Source: Hsuehochloa calcarea (lineage: Eukaryota; Streptophyta; Magnoliopsida; Poales; Poaceae). Taken from it: a DNA stretch of 64,000 nucleotides. The notes under the pieces are model-generated. The model had not been told where the DNA came from. It did no database searches and saw only the letters and a list, made by a program, of their open reading frames with translations. This document shows positions 23,255 through 34,890 of this stretch, piece by piece. The position numbers were made by a program, and so were the translations under genes. The stretch spans positions 49,937,662 to 50,001,661 of the forward strand of contig CM070604.1 in the NCBI GenBank assembly GCA_036346395.1. Reading direction: 5' to 3'. How positions within the stretch are numbered: the first letter of the stretch is position 1; each line of letters begins with the position of its first letter.

Positions 23255-24420
23255 AATTAATCTCCTAAACATTATAACTAAGATTGGTTATATTTTACTC
23301 TATAGTGGTACAATCATACTTTATAGATTTGAAAAACAAACTATTGGTTGTAACTTTAACCATGCGTAGTTAGTTGTAAAATATTAAGACCCTGGAATGT
23401 TTTGATAAGTCGCATCCAAAAGGCATACGATTTTGCAACTAATATTACCCCAGATCCTCTACAAGGACAATCTACTTGTGATGTACAATCAAATAGTAGC
23501 ATTTAACAAGTTATGCACATTACTCCCCAATAGCTTTATCCTAAAATCTCTAGATGAGTAATAGGATATTTGTCTATCAGACTCCATTCTAATAATCTAG
23601 TTGATTTTTTCACAATATCCTTGCATATATTCATTTTCAAAAAATATATGAAAGGCATTGGAGCAACAAGACTTCAGCGGAAGTTGTCTTCAAGGGGGGC
23701 ATATGCTAAACACTGATCATCATACTTAGATTTTCAAAATTTTGATTTTAGTCAAGCCTAGAAGATGTTGATACGATGATTACTGCTTAAATTTACCTTG
23801 AAGGTTTTACTACTTAAAAATATAGATCTAGTTGGTCAACAATGCAAAGATCATGAAGATCATGCATAGATTCTGATGATGATTACTAAATCTCGAAGAT
23901 ATGTTGGCTATCTATCAGATCCTCATAGTGCAAAATATCAAACTCGATTTTTTTTTCTTTGTGGTGGTGCAGTCATCTCTTGACGATCATCTAAGCGGAC
24001 TTTCGTAGCTACTTCTATCAACCACACATAAATTGTAGCACTATATAGAGCCTCACGTGAATGCATTTAGCTTAGACATGTGATTAACCACATCCAGAAG
24101 TCTTGGCATTAATACTGTCAATACCCCTTCAATTATATATAAAGATAATGTTGCTTGTATTACACAAATGCAAACGAGTTATGTCACGAGCAATATCATG
24201 AAGCACATTGCTCGTAAATTTTTCTATCCTTATGAATTCCAGAAGAATGATGAGGTAAAGATCCTGCAATCAAAGTCTTGCGAAAATATAGCTAATTTAT
24301 TCACTAAGTCTCTTTCCGCATCTAGTTTCCAAAGATGTGTTCGTGGCATTGGAATGAAACAATTTATGGAGTTGCAGGGTTCAGGGGGACTAAATCTATA
24401 ATCATAGCACTTATCAAATC
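23255..24420 (+). pseudogene. Retrofit/Hopscotch-like copia fragment (RNase H and tail)
   Basis: In segments with stops and frame changes it reads GYLSDPHSAKYQTRF, then RSSKRTFVATSINH (about 23905-24030). Later come ITQMQTSYVTSNIMKHIARK, ENIANLFTKSLSASSFQ and RCVRGIGMKQFMELQ before a stop near 24401. This is the end of a copia polyprotein. Upstream, 23255-23830 matches the inverse of 15840-16430 at high identity, so it belongs to the same family as the element at 14818-21350 but lies in the opposite direction. Confidence 0.7.
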
Positions 24421-24430
24421 CTAGGGATTT

Positions 24431-25394
24431 AACCAAAACTCTTGAAGATTGAAAACTACGACAAAGAATCCACATCCCTTGCAAAGAGGTGTTGCATCGA
24501 TAGAGATAGCTTTCGGGTAAGTGCTTGCTATAAGGAAGTATTCTCTCTCCTTGAGTGCTTACGGAACATATGCTTGCATGGGAGATGCTTATGACCAGGG
24601 ACGGAGACACGGACTAGTGGAAGCCCATGATCCCCCGGTTGAAGAAACCCATTATATAGTTTTAAATTTGCTTATTGCATTCCGTTTGCTTCTCTTGCGC
24701 TTTCTTTTTGTGGGTATAATAATTGTCGATTTTTCCCTCGTATAAGCCATGATCCAGGAGGTAAGCTTGTTTTACCTATGTTTAAACCATAGCCTTAACC
24801 ATTGAGAGACCTAATCCGTTTCGATGGTACTGCTGGATCAAACAAGTTAATTCGTCTTATAAGACCGTATAATTCCTTTTTCGCTTTTACTGGAGGTTGA
24901 TAGAAGCGAGCGATAATGAGCGCCGCTGCAACTTGCGCATTGTCATCCTAGTCCCATTAACTTTTGCCCGTTCCCATCGCCTCCACATACAGGAAGGACG
25001 CAATTGTCTAATGACCATCTTAACCTCATATCAAATCGTCTCAAAGAGGGTGCAAAAAATGTGTTAACATTCGCGATTTAACTAGCTTGAGTTGGCTTCC
25101 GAGACGATCCTAAACTGAACCGCACCGGATTAATACTAGCAACAAGAACGAATCAACGAACCTCAACCCAGCGGATCCGGATCCTCGTCTAAAATGCAAG
25201 TAGCACTGTATAAACAGTATTCATAGGCGCATAAATAATGTTTGGCAGTGGTACCGTAGTAATAAAAAAAAATCTAGTGTAGTTATTTTACTGTAACAAA
25301 AATAATGTAATGATTCCGATCCTATCCATAGCACAACAGATTTAACAGCCAGCTGCCAATGTCTGTGATGGCGCGGAGGCTCACGAGCTCCAGC
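24431..25394. other. Intergenic, no gene seen
   Basis: No frame has protein-like content. The T-rich stretch at 24660-24720 and the A-run near 25264 are low complexity. Confidence 0.5.
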
Positions 25395-25620
25395 GGTAGG
25401 AATTAATACGGACTGGGCTTAGTTTTAATTCTAATTAATTTTTGAAAAATCTCAAAGGTTCATATGCACGTGCAAAAATTACTTAGTCCCACATGGAGAG
25501 TTCAAGGGGAGCTACACCACTTTATAATGTGAAACATGTTAGCCCCCTTGTGAAATTAGAGAAATCCAACACACGCGTGCGCTCGCTCGCTCACCGAGCC
25601 GAGCCGTGCCGTGCGAGTGC
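25395..25620 (+). repeat. Truncated 5' LTR of copia family 3
   Basis: From TAGGAATTAATACGGACTGG to about 25620 it matches the 3' LTR starting at 28101 (TGTAGGAATTAATACGGGCT); the initial TG has become GG. Homology breaks near GTGCGAGTGCGAGTGCG, where the sequence jumps into integrase coding sequence, so a large deletion joins LTR to pol. Confidence 0.85.
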
Positions 25621-27555
25621 GAGTGCGTTTGGGGTTGTTTGGCGAAAGTCAATGTGTCAATTCTGAAAAAATGTAACCTTGGACCAAAAATCGTGCATTA
25701 TGTCTTTCTAGGCTATGCTCATCGTAGCGTTGGATGTAGATTTCTAGTGGTGAAATATGGAGTATTTGGCGTGCATGTCAGTACAATTATGGAGTCCAGA
25801 GATGCTACATTCTTTGAGGATATTTTTTCGATGAAAGATATGCCTAGTTCATCGAGTCAGGAGGCTGATACAACTCCTGAACCTGTCATTCCAATGGAAT
25901 ATTTTAAGCAAATTCCTGAGGAGGAAAACAATGAAACTCTGAGGAAGAGTAAAAGACAAATGACTGTAAAGTCTTTTGGTCATGATTTCATCGTGTACCT
26001 TGTGGATGATACTCCAAGTACCATTTCTGAAGCATATGCTTCTCCAGATGCGGAATACTGGAAGGAAGCAGTACGTAGTGAAATGGATTCCATTATCTCT
26101 AATAGAACTTGAGAGATCACTGAGCGTCCTTATGGTTGTAAACCTGTAGGATGTAAGTGGGTGTTCAAAAAGAAACTTAGGCCTGATGGTACTATCGAGA
26201 AGTACAAGGCACGACTTGTGGCCAAGGATTATACCCAAAAGGAAGGCGAAGATTTCTTTGATACTTATTCACCTGTGGCTAGATTGATCACTATTCGAGT
26301 ACTACTATCTCTGGCTGCCTCACACGGTCTTCTCGTTCATTAGATGGATGTTAAGACGGCTTTCCTAAATGGAGAGTTGGACGAGAAAATTTACATGGAA
26401 CAGCCAGATGGATTTGCAGTAAATGGTCAAGAAGAAAAGGCGTGTAAGTTGTTGAAATCTTTGTATGGTCTTAAACAAGTACCTAAGCAGTGGCATAAAA
26501 AGTTCGACAGAATTTTAACATTTGCAGGCTTTATTGTGAATGAATCTGACAGATGTGTGTATTATCGCTATGGTGAGTGCGAGGGAGTCATTCTATGTAT
26601 GTATGTTGATGACATACTGATCTTTGGGACCAGCCTTAATGTGATTAAGGAGGTCAAGGATTTCTTATCTCAGAATTTTGAGATGAAAGATCTGGGAGTA
26701 GCTGATGTTTTCTTGAACATCAAGCTGTTGAGAGGTGATGATGGTGGGATTACATTGTTGCAAACCCATTATTTGGAAAAGGTTCTGAGTCATTTTGGCT
26801 ATAGCGACTGTAAATCCTCTCCAACACCTTATGATTCTAGCGTATTGCTTAGGAAGAATCGGAGAATAGCCAGAGACCAATTGAGATATTCTCAGATAAT
26901 TGGTTCACTTATGTATTTAGCTAGCGGTACCAGTCCTGACATCTCGTTTGCTGCGAGCAAACTAAGCCGTTTTGTTTTCAATCCGGGAGATGATCATTGG
27001 CATGCTCTTGAGAGGATAATGCGATATCTAAAGGGTACTATGAGCTATGGCATTCACTATACAGGGTATCACAGGGTACTGGAGCGTTATAGCGATTCAA
27101 ACTGGATATCTGATGCTGATGAGATTAAGGCCACAAGTGCATATATCTTCACACTTGGAGGTGGCGCTGTTTCATAGAAGTGTTTCAAGCAGACTATCTT
27201 AACGAGGTCAACAATGGAAGCAGAACTCACAGCGTTAGATACTGCCACTGTTGAAGCCGAATGGCTTCGTGAGCTCTTGATGGATTTGCCGATGGTTGAA
27301 AAACCGATACCGGCTATTCTGATGAACTGTAACAATCAAACTGTGATTGTCAAGGTGAACAGTTCTAAGGATAATATGAAGGCATCAAGACATGTGAAGA
27401 GGAGACTGAAGCCTGTCAGGAAAATGAGAAACTCCGGAGTAATAGCTTTGGATTATATCCAAGCAGCTAAGAATCTGACATATCCCTTCACAAAGGGTTT
27501 ATTACGAAATATGATAGACAGTGCATCGAGGGAGATGGGTTTGAGACCCACGTGA
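25606..27555 (+). pseudogene. Copia pol remnant: integrase tail, reverse transcriptase, RNase H
   Basis: A single frame runs from 25606 to 27555 with three stops (TGA 26110, TAG 26341, TAG 27175) and no frameshift. The integrase C-terminal region reads LGPKIVHYVFLGYAHRS. Reverse transcriptase has RLVAKDYTQKEGEDFFDTYS and MDVKTAFLNGELDEKIYMEQ, and the catalytic CMYVDDILIFG at about 26600. RNase H has STMEAELTALDTATVEAEWL, and the tail ends SASREMGLRPT. Gag, protease and most of integrase are deleted. Family consensus has W, Q and W where the three stops are, and each is one C-to-T or G-to-A change away. Without the stops this would be an intact reading frame. Confidence 0.92.
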
Positions 27556-28100
27556 GTTATACCATAGTGGTAACCCATCCTATGTGATCGGAGATCCCAT
27601 GAAGTAGGATTGACGAAACAAGCTATTAGTTAACTGGGAGGAGAGTACTTTTACAGACCCACTCCATTGGAGATGCAATTCTCTCCTAAATCTATATGGC
27701 AGGTTGATTTTTATCTTAATATGTTCAGTGATTTATTTAAGCAAAGATGCTGTCCTACAGAGCAGTCTTAAAAGAACACACCTATATGAGCCCGACTGCT
27801 AGTCACAGTCTATGAGATAGGGTAATCTCTAGAAAGCTCATGAATAGGCTAAGAGTATGACTTATATGCTCCAACCCGCGGGGATGCTTGACAGCCTAGT
27901 ATCAGTTAAGGACTTAAGTGAAATTTATTCACACGAAACTGCTAATTCAAGGCTTAGTCCATTATGCAGTTGTGGATAAGTGAAGCTTCTGTTCTAGATG
28001 GATGTTCAACCTTAATCGGTCTCCATCGAAACACTGGTATATTAAAATAATACTGTGGATCAAGGCATTTGACATGTGTCTTTGAGATCTGGTGGGGGAT

Positions 28101-29015
28101 TGTAGGAATTAATACGGGCTGGGCCCAGTTTTAATTCTAATTAATTCCTGAAAAATCTCAAAGGCTCATGTGCATATGCTAAAATTGCTTAGTCCCACAT
28201 GGAGAGTTGAAGGGGAGTTACACCACTTTATAAGGTGAAGCGTGGTAACCCCCTTGTGAAATTAGAGAAAGCCAACACACGCGCATGCTCGCTTGCCATG
28301 CCTTGCCGTGCTGTGCGTGCGCGTTTTTCTTTATCCATTCGAAAATCGAAACGCACCGACTCGAAGTAATAGCATTAACGAACGGCTGGTAGTAACGGTT
28401 TAGTTACTAGTGAGTAATGTCTGCTCGTTTTTTACTATTAAAAGAACAGTGAATTGTTCGTGAATGGCTACTTCTCCAATTCACTCTACGAGAGACTAAG
28501 AAAGAATCCTCGAGTTTTTGTTGCTGTTAGATCGGGCGATCTCCATCCCAGTGAGGTGCGTGTAAGGTTGAACCGGGAGAGCAGGCCTCCGAAACTCTCG
28601 TCTTTGAAGGTTTGCACGAGCGAGGACGAATAAGGTTTCTGGAGAGCGTTCGCGCGACTGCTCGCTACTTCGTTTTCATTCGATCCTCTGCTACATCTAC
28701 ATCAGCTACACGACTACTACCACGACGTCCACTACGTCATGGCGAACGACGACCTCACCAACACTTCTGCTGTTGTTGTTCCGTCTACTGGTTCTGGGTA
28801 TATCTATCTCACATTTGTTATTTGTTTAACTTTATTATCTGTCGTTGTCTTGAAAACTGAAATAGGAAAATTAGTTTCTGTTATTCTAAAAATTTGTACG
28901 ACTATAGTGTTCATAATTACTTACTTTATGAAGAAAAAAAACTAAAATATTATTCATAATTCATATAATATATTTTTAAAATAAAATAATTCAAAAAATA
29001 CTAATATATTCAAGA
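28101..29015 (+). repeat. 3' LTR of copia family 3 (right end uncertain)
   Basis: A polypurine tract TGGTGGGGGA (28091-28100) precedes TGTAGGAATTAATACGG. The first 220 bp match the 5' LTR. The part after about 28330 has no 5' counterpart because of the deletion, so the end is not fixed. CCAGC at 29016-29020 repeats the 5 bp left of the element (25390-25394) and may be a target duplication, but the element would then end in GA, not CA. Confidence 0.6.
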
Positions 29016-29092
29016 CCAGCTGCAGCCCGTCTCGTCCTCCTCCTCCTCCTTACCCTCTCCCTCTCCCATCCGGCTCCCTCTCCCATCCCGCG

Positions 29093-29100
29093 TATATATA
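29093..29100 (+). promoter_or_regulatory. TATA box of the GH36 gene
   Basis: TATATATA within CGCGTATATATACCCGCC. Transcription would start about 30 bp downstream in the CT-rich leader (near 29125). A possible 5' UTR intron runs 29186-29312 (donor CAG/GTTACA, acceptor GTGGCAG), which would place the ATG in the second exon of the mRNA. Confidence 0.65.
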
Positions 29101-29418
29101 CCCGCCCTTCCCGCCCATTGCTCCTCACATCCGTATCACACTCTTCATCACCTCTCTGCCTCAGCCCTTCTCCCAATCCTCCCAGGTTACATACAGTCTC
29201 ATCCTCTCGTGCTCCTGTTGATGTGTTGTTGTTGCAGTCTCGTTGTTTCGGTGAGGAGTTGTTTATTGTTCTTGCCTTCTTATTTTTGTGGTTGCTCTGT
29301 TCTGTGTGGCAGAATCCACAGCAGGTGTTTGTTCAGGACTCTTGCGGCGACCAAGGGGTCGTCGCGGCCGTTGAGCAGTCTCTCGTCATCCCGCCAGAGG
29401 GCGAGGGAGGGGGAGGAG

Positions 29419-32261
29419 ATGACGATCACGTCGACCGTCAAGGTCGCCGGCGGCGCGCTGACCGTCCACGGGCGGACGGTGCTGTCCGGGGTGCCGGACG
29501 CGGTGGTGGCGTCGTCTGCCGCGGCGGGGGGGCCGGTCGACGGGGTCTTCGTCGGCGCTGACTTTGCCGAGCCGGCCTCTCGCCACGCCATCTCCCTCGG
29601 CACCCTGAGGTAAAAGTTCGATTAGATCTTGAGATTTGAGAACGCGAGAAAGATCCGATTTTGTTCGTCCATTGGCGATTGGTTCGTCGTGGCATTAATT
29701 TGGCTGTGTGGGATTGGTGGATTTGGTGGGTGGGCAGGGACGTGCGGTTCATGGCGTGCTTCCGGTTCAAGCTGTGGTGGATGGCACAGAGGATGGGGGA
29801 CAAGGGCGCCGACGTCCCGCGCGAGACGCAGTTCCTGCTGGTGGAGTCCAAGTCCGTGGATGGCGACGAGGACGCGTACGTCGTCTTCCTCCCGCTCGTG
29901 GAGGGCGCGTTCCGGGCCAGTCTCCAGGGCGGCGCGCGCGACGAGCTGGAGCTCTGCGTCGAGAGCGGTGATGCGGACACGCGCGCGCAGTCGTTCGAGC
30001 GCGCGCTCTTCGTGGGCGCTGCGGAGGCCGACCCGTACGCCGCCATCGCCGGCGCCGTCGCCGCGGCCAAGTCCTGCCTCAAGACCCTCCGCCTCCGCGC
30101 CGAGAAGAAGCTCCCCGGCATCGTCGACTACTTCGGCTGGTGCACCTGGGACGCCTTCTACCAGGACGTCACCCAGGAGGGCGTCGAGGACGGGCTCCGA
30201 AGCCTCACCGCCGGTGGCGTGCAGCCCAAGTTCGTCATCATCGACGACGGCTGGCAGTCTGTCGGCACCGACCAAGCGAACCCCGATGACCCCGCCGATG
30301 AGGCCACCGGCGCGAAGGACAAGCCGCCGCGCTTGCCCCGGCTCACCGGCATCAAGGAGAACAGCAAGTTCCAGAACGATGAGGACCCGGCCGCCGGCAT
30401 CAAGACGGTGGTGCGCTCGGCGAAGGAGAAGTACGGGCTCAAGTACGTGTACGTCTGGCACGCCATCACCGGCTACTGGGGCGGCGTCCGGCCGGGCGTC
30501 GCCGGGATGGAGGGCTACCACTCCAACATTCAGTTCCCCAAGATCTCGCCGGGCGTCGCCGAGAACGAGCCCGGCATGGAAACCGACGTGCTCACCTCGC
30601 AGGGGCTCGGCCTCGTGCACCCGCGCGCCGTGTACCGCTTCTACGACGAGCTCCACGCATACCTCGCGGCCGCCGGGGTCGACGGCGTCAAGGTGGACGT
30701 GCAGTGCATCCTGGAGACGCTCGGCGCCGGCCACGGCGGCCGCGTGCAGCTCACCAGGCAGTACCACCAGGCGCTCGACGCCTCCATCTCCAAGAACTTC
30801 CCGGAGAACGGCATCATCGCCTGCATGAGCCACAACACCGACGCCCTCTACTGGTACGCAATTCTGTTCATCCCTTTCCTCGCTTACATTAAAAAGATTC
30901 GATTTTTTTCGAGAAATTTGATTGTGATATGCGTCAAATTTGCAGTTCTAAACAGACGGCAGTGGTGAGAGCATCGGATGATTTCTACCCGAGGGACCCT
31001 GTGTCGCACACGATCCACATCGCCGCGGTGGCGTACAACAGCGTGTTCCTTGGCGAGTTCATGATCCCGGATTGGGACATGTTCCAATCTCTCCACCCGG
31101 CAGGCGACTACCACGGCTCGGCACGAGCGATCAGCGGCGGCCCAGTCTATGTCAGGTTGACTTCAGACTCCTGAGCAGTTGTGGTGCCTGCGTTTGGTGC
31201 GACCAGTAGCTGAATTGTGTTCTTGGCGATGACTTTGCAGTGACGCCCCAGGGAAGCACAACTTTGAGCTGCTGAAGAAGTTGGTATTGCCTGACGGCTC
31301 CGTGCTCCGAGCACGGCTGCCTGGCCGGCCAACCAAGGATTGCCTGTTCACCGATCCGGCACGCAATGGCGTCAGGTAAACTCAATCCCAAATCACCAAT
31401 TGCTTGAATTCTTGATTTGTACATTGTACCAATGCTGTTTGGAGCATGTGTCTGATAATTCTATGCCGTGGCTTGTCTTCTGTAGCTTGCTCAAGATTTG
31501 GAACATGAACAATTTCACTGGCGTCCTCGGCGTGTACAATTGCCAGGGCGCGGCCTGGAGCTCCGTTGAGAAGAAGAACATCTTCCACGGGACCGGCGCT
31601 GAGGTCCTGACTTGCGGCGTGAAGGGCAGCGACGTCCATCTTATCTCCGACGCAGCGACTGACCCCGAATGGAATGGCGATTGCGCCGTGTACCGGCATG
31701 CTAGTGGTGACCTTGTACTCCTCCCACACGGTGTGGCATTGCCCATCTCCCTAAAGGTCTTGGAATATGATATCCTCACCGTGTCGCCGATCAAGGTCAG
31801 CCCATTGCCTCAACTACTTATCCATTTGGTTATGTCTAATCTGGTATGCACTTGTAACGCAAAAGGCTTGGCATCTATGGACTAATTGATGGATCATGAC
31901 ATTGCAGGATTTGGCACCCGGATTCAGGTTTGCTCCGATCGGTCTCATCGACATGTTCAACAGCGGGGCGGCGGTGGAAGGTCTCACCTACCATCTTCTC
32001 GACGGCGCAGAGTTGCTCGACAACGGCTCAGGTTCCACCTTGACAGACCTACACAACATAAGCTCTGAAGCCGTCGGATTGGTCTGCATGGAAGTGAGAG
32101 GATGTGGAAGGTTCGGTGTCCACTCTTCAGTCAGGCCAAGGAAGTGCACGCTAGGTTCAGCTCAGGTGGAGTTCTCCTACGATTCCTCCTCTGGTCTGGT
32201 GATCCTTCAGCTGGAAACCATGCCCAGGGAAAGGGTTCACAAGATTGTTGTTGAGTTGTAG
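29419..32261 (+). CDS. Raffinose synthase family protein (seed imbibition protein / alkaline alpha-galactosidase, GH36)
   Basis: Six coding exons join in phase: 29419-29609, 29738-30853, 30946-31155, 31241-31375, 31486-31795 and 31908-32261, all introns GT...AG. They total 2316 bp including the stop, 771 residues, the normal size for this family. The start MTITSTVKVAGGALTVHGRT matches the usual SIP opening. Landmarks are FGWCTWDAFY (about 196-205), FVIIDDGWQSVG (Asp233/234), VKVDVQC with the likely nucleophile Asp384, and RASDDFYP with the likely acid/base among Asp447/448; PIGLIDMFNSG lies near the C-terminus. There is no signal peptide, so it is probably cytosolic or plastidial. Members either hydrolyse raffinose-family oligosaccharides at alkaline pH or transfer galactose from galactinol; the sequence alone does not decide which. 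Exon 2 is very GC-rich, typical of grasses. It stands alone, downstream of a copia remnant. Confidence 0.95.
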
Positions 32262-32480
32262 GGTGGTAGCATCAGTACATGAGAAAATCAGAATGCCAAA
32301 CTATAAGTCCATTATGATTTATGCCCACTCTGACGAGTGTTAGTATCACGTTGGTGGTAGGGACTGGAGAGGAGTAGGATTTGATAGTGCACATCTGCTC
32401 CTTGATTCCATTGAAGGAAGGGATATATAGTCATATACGGTGACATTGTTGAATTAATCAATCTACTACTGCTAGTAGTC
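32262..32480 (+). other. Probable 3' UTR of the GH36 gene
   Basis: Non-coding sequence following the TAG at 32259-32261. The AT-rich GTTGAATTAATCAATC near 32450 may hold the polyadenylation signal; no canonical AATAAA is seen. Confidence 0.45.
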
Positions 32481-34270
32481 TGAAGTAACACAAGTGGCCT
32501 TCAGAATTATGTTTGTGTGTGTACCTGATTCTCTGACGAAGTAATTGTTCATTTCTGAACATTTCAGTATTGGGCACATGGTGTGGGAGGCCAGCAGCGC
32601 TATGGCTCTGTACCAATCCTGTTTTTTTTTAGTTGGCGAGCTGCTCGTTGGCTGCATACAGTATGCCCACTTGTTTAGAAAACTGTGTGTACTGACAAAG
32701 AACATGTACTAGGGGACAAATGACAGAAGTAGAACGACGCATTCTTCAGGCTGACTGGATTCACCAGCTAGGCAGACAGTTGATTTTTGACTAGGAACTG
32801 AACCACAGGGTTACAGAGAACAGCCAAGTAAGCTTCACATGAGAGCTTCAAAAGGCAGTGAGTTCATCACAACATTGAGCTGAAAAGAGTCAAAACACTA
32901 AATATCACCTCCTCATCTTCACTTCAGACATTTTCAGAGCTGCTTTGGAAGGATGCTGTCATCGATATGGAGCATGTTACTATGTGAGAACAACATTCAG
33001 TGAGCTTAATTTATCTGATGGCGCAGGCGTACCAGCACAACATTCAGAGATGGCAGCATTGAGCTAAATGAGACTGACTGGGACATGCAGTTCATGTTAG
33101 GCTGGCATTGCAGAAAGCTACTTTTCATGTGGACCTCAGACTCATGCAGAGAAATACTCCATCAATTATTCCATGAAATCTTATAGGCTACACAACACAT
33201 CATGGACGCCAGATTCCTGCTCTTGTTAATCCGAAACCTCCTTAGCCATCGACAAGCACCAATCCAAGAACAGGGCGACCAGTGCAAAATCTCTGCTCGT
33301 CCAGTCGTCCTCCTAGCACGGCCGGCGCCGCCGCCGCCGCCGGTTGTTGGATCACCGTCGTCGCCCGGCCAACCAATGCATCCCTCTCCCTGTCCTCCTC
33401 CTCGATCGGAGGCCGCAGCAGTGGAGGCGGGATGATTCGGGGTAGGGCATGGTGGCAGTGGAGGCGATTGGCAATGTAATAAGTAAGTAACGGAAGGATC
33501 TATTTTGCAAAAACCACTTGGCTGAAAAGCTTAAATCCGCGCCATTAAAATTTGATCCAACAATAGAACTATGATACGTAACGCTAGGGTCAATTCGGGA
33601 AAACGCATTTCCTCCACCGTACCAGCCTCAATCTGGGCCGCAGAGTTTCATCTGACGGCTATCAGGAACCCAGGGCTGAGTTAAGTACGTATGTCGTCGC
33701 CGCGCCCGCGCCATGGCCGGCGGCCAACGGCCTTGCTCGCCGGAGCCAACATCCTCGCCGACCCGCGGCATCAGCGTCCTCTGTTTGGCTTCATAAGTCC
33801 TCTGACATGCACCAGGTAACAGCCTACGATACACAGATTTGACTATTATTTTTTAATTATATGTTACTAAAAGTTATTAAAAATTTAATAGTATGAAAGT
33901 ATTTTTGTTGACAAATCTAGTATTCCACGTGACAAATTTAAATACATTCGTGTATATTAGAGATCAAAGTTATAAAAGGTTAACTTGATGCATTCTAAAA
34001 CGCATCTAAAAAAGAAGAGAGGGGGTAGGATTCTTTTGTTACATGATCCATGTCAGAAGCTAGATTATCACATTTTTTTAGATCATCACAATTTTTTAGA
34101 ATGATTAATGCTTGGGTTTCAGAAACAGGGGCATGCACTTATAAAGTGACATATGTTTTGTCAATGTATAAGTCACCTCTGGATCTCCCCGCAAATGAGA
34201 AGGGGCTAAGCCCCGAGGTTCTCCAAACAGGGAGCGGTATTGGTATGAGGGAATATGTCATTTTTTAAAT
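32481..34270. other. Intergenic, no gene seen
   Basis: Short frames at 33202-33479 are low-complexity (a CCG run at 33322-33340). A frame from an ATG at 33713 (MAGGQRPCSPEPTSSPTRG) ends quickly and has a donor-like CAGGTAAC, but nothing downstream supports a gene. The tract 33830-34000 is AT-rich. Confidence 0.5.
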
Positions 34271-34504
34271 TCCCAAAAAGGTCTCTTCATCTCCGCAAAG
34301 GGAAATAGGCTATTTATATTATTACACCAGTGGAACAAGAGATTACAATGCTACCATTAAAAAGATCATATGTCTTCTTCAGTGTGTAGCTTTGCTGCAC
34401 GATGGATCTTTATAGGCTTTGTCCACCATGTCTCCTTTCTGATCCACAGGTAGTCCTAAGTCCATTCGGACCGTGTGAGGTGGTGCTGGAGCGAAGCTCT
34501 CTTT

Positions 34505-34755
34505 GCCAGGGCCTAGGTATCAGGCCTCGTGGCGGGGGTAGCGATGTGCCAACTTCCTAGACCCCCTCGCTCCAGGATATGTTGTGCCTCTTCACTCTAT
34601 GAGATGGGGTGCTATTGTACCCTTCGGCTTGCCAAGGCCTAGGTATCAGGCCTCGTGGTGGGGGTAGCGATGTGCCAACTTCCTAGACCCCCTCGCTCCA
34701 GGATATGTTGTGCCTCTTCACTCTATGAGATGGGGTGCAATTGTACCCTTCGGCT
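34505..34755 (+). repeat. Tandem repeat, 126 bp, two near-identical copies
   Basis: The unit beginning GCCAGGGCCTAGGTATCAGG and running to ACCCTTCGGCT occurs at 34505-34630 and 34631-34755 with only a few differences. It lies in a CT- and GG-rich block (about 34430-34890) ending ACCCCTACAACA, which looks like an LTR end, so it may be LTR-internal. Confidence 0.85.
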
Positions 34756-34890
34756 AGGGCCAATGTGTATATTTGTTTGTACCCTTCGCTCCGTACGAAG
34801 GGGTATCTGGTACACTTCAACTTGGTCGAGGGGTGCCCTTGCTTGGTGTGTTCGCCGGATTGGTGAGGTCGATGGACCACCCCTACAACA

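Noticed and set aside
29016..29020. CCAGC as target duplication of the copia at 25395
   Set aside because: It matches 25390-25394, but the element would end in GA, and a 5-bp match is likely by chance in this span; kept only as a possibility.
29629..30828. Overlapping + strand frame of 399 codons in the GH36 gene
   Set aside because: Serine/arginine/proline-rich off-frame reading of exon 2; the correct frame carries all family motifs.
29438..30833. Long minus-strand frames (up to 403 codons) opposite the GH36 gene
   Set aside because: They are shadows of the very GC-rich exon 2 on the + strand. Composition is A/G/V/R-rich without motifs, and the + strand product is clear.
33202..33480. Protein gene near a CCG run
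   Set aside because: Proline/serine low complexity; no splice structure or homologous motif.
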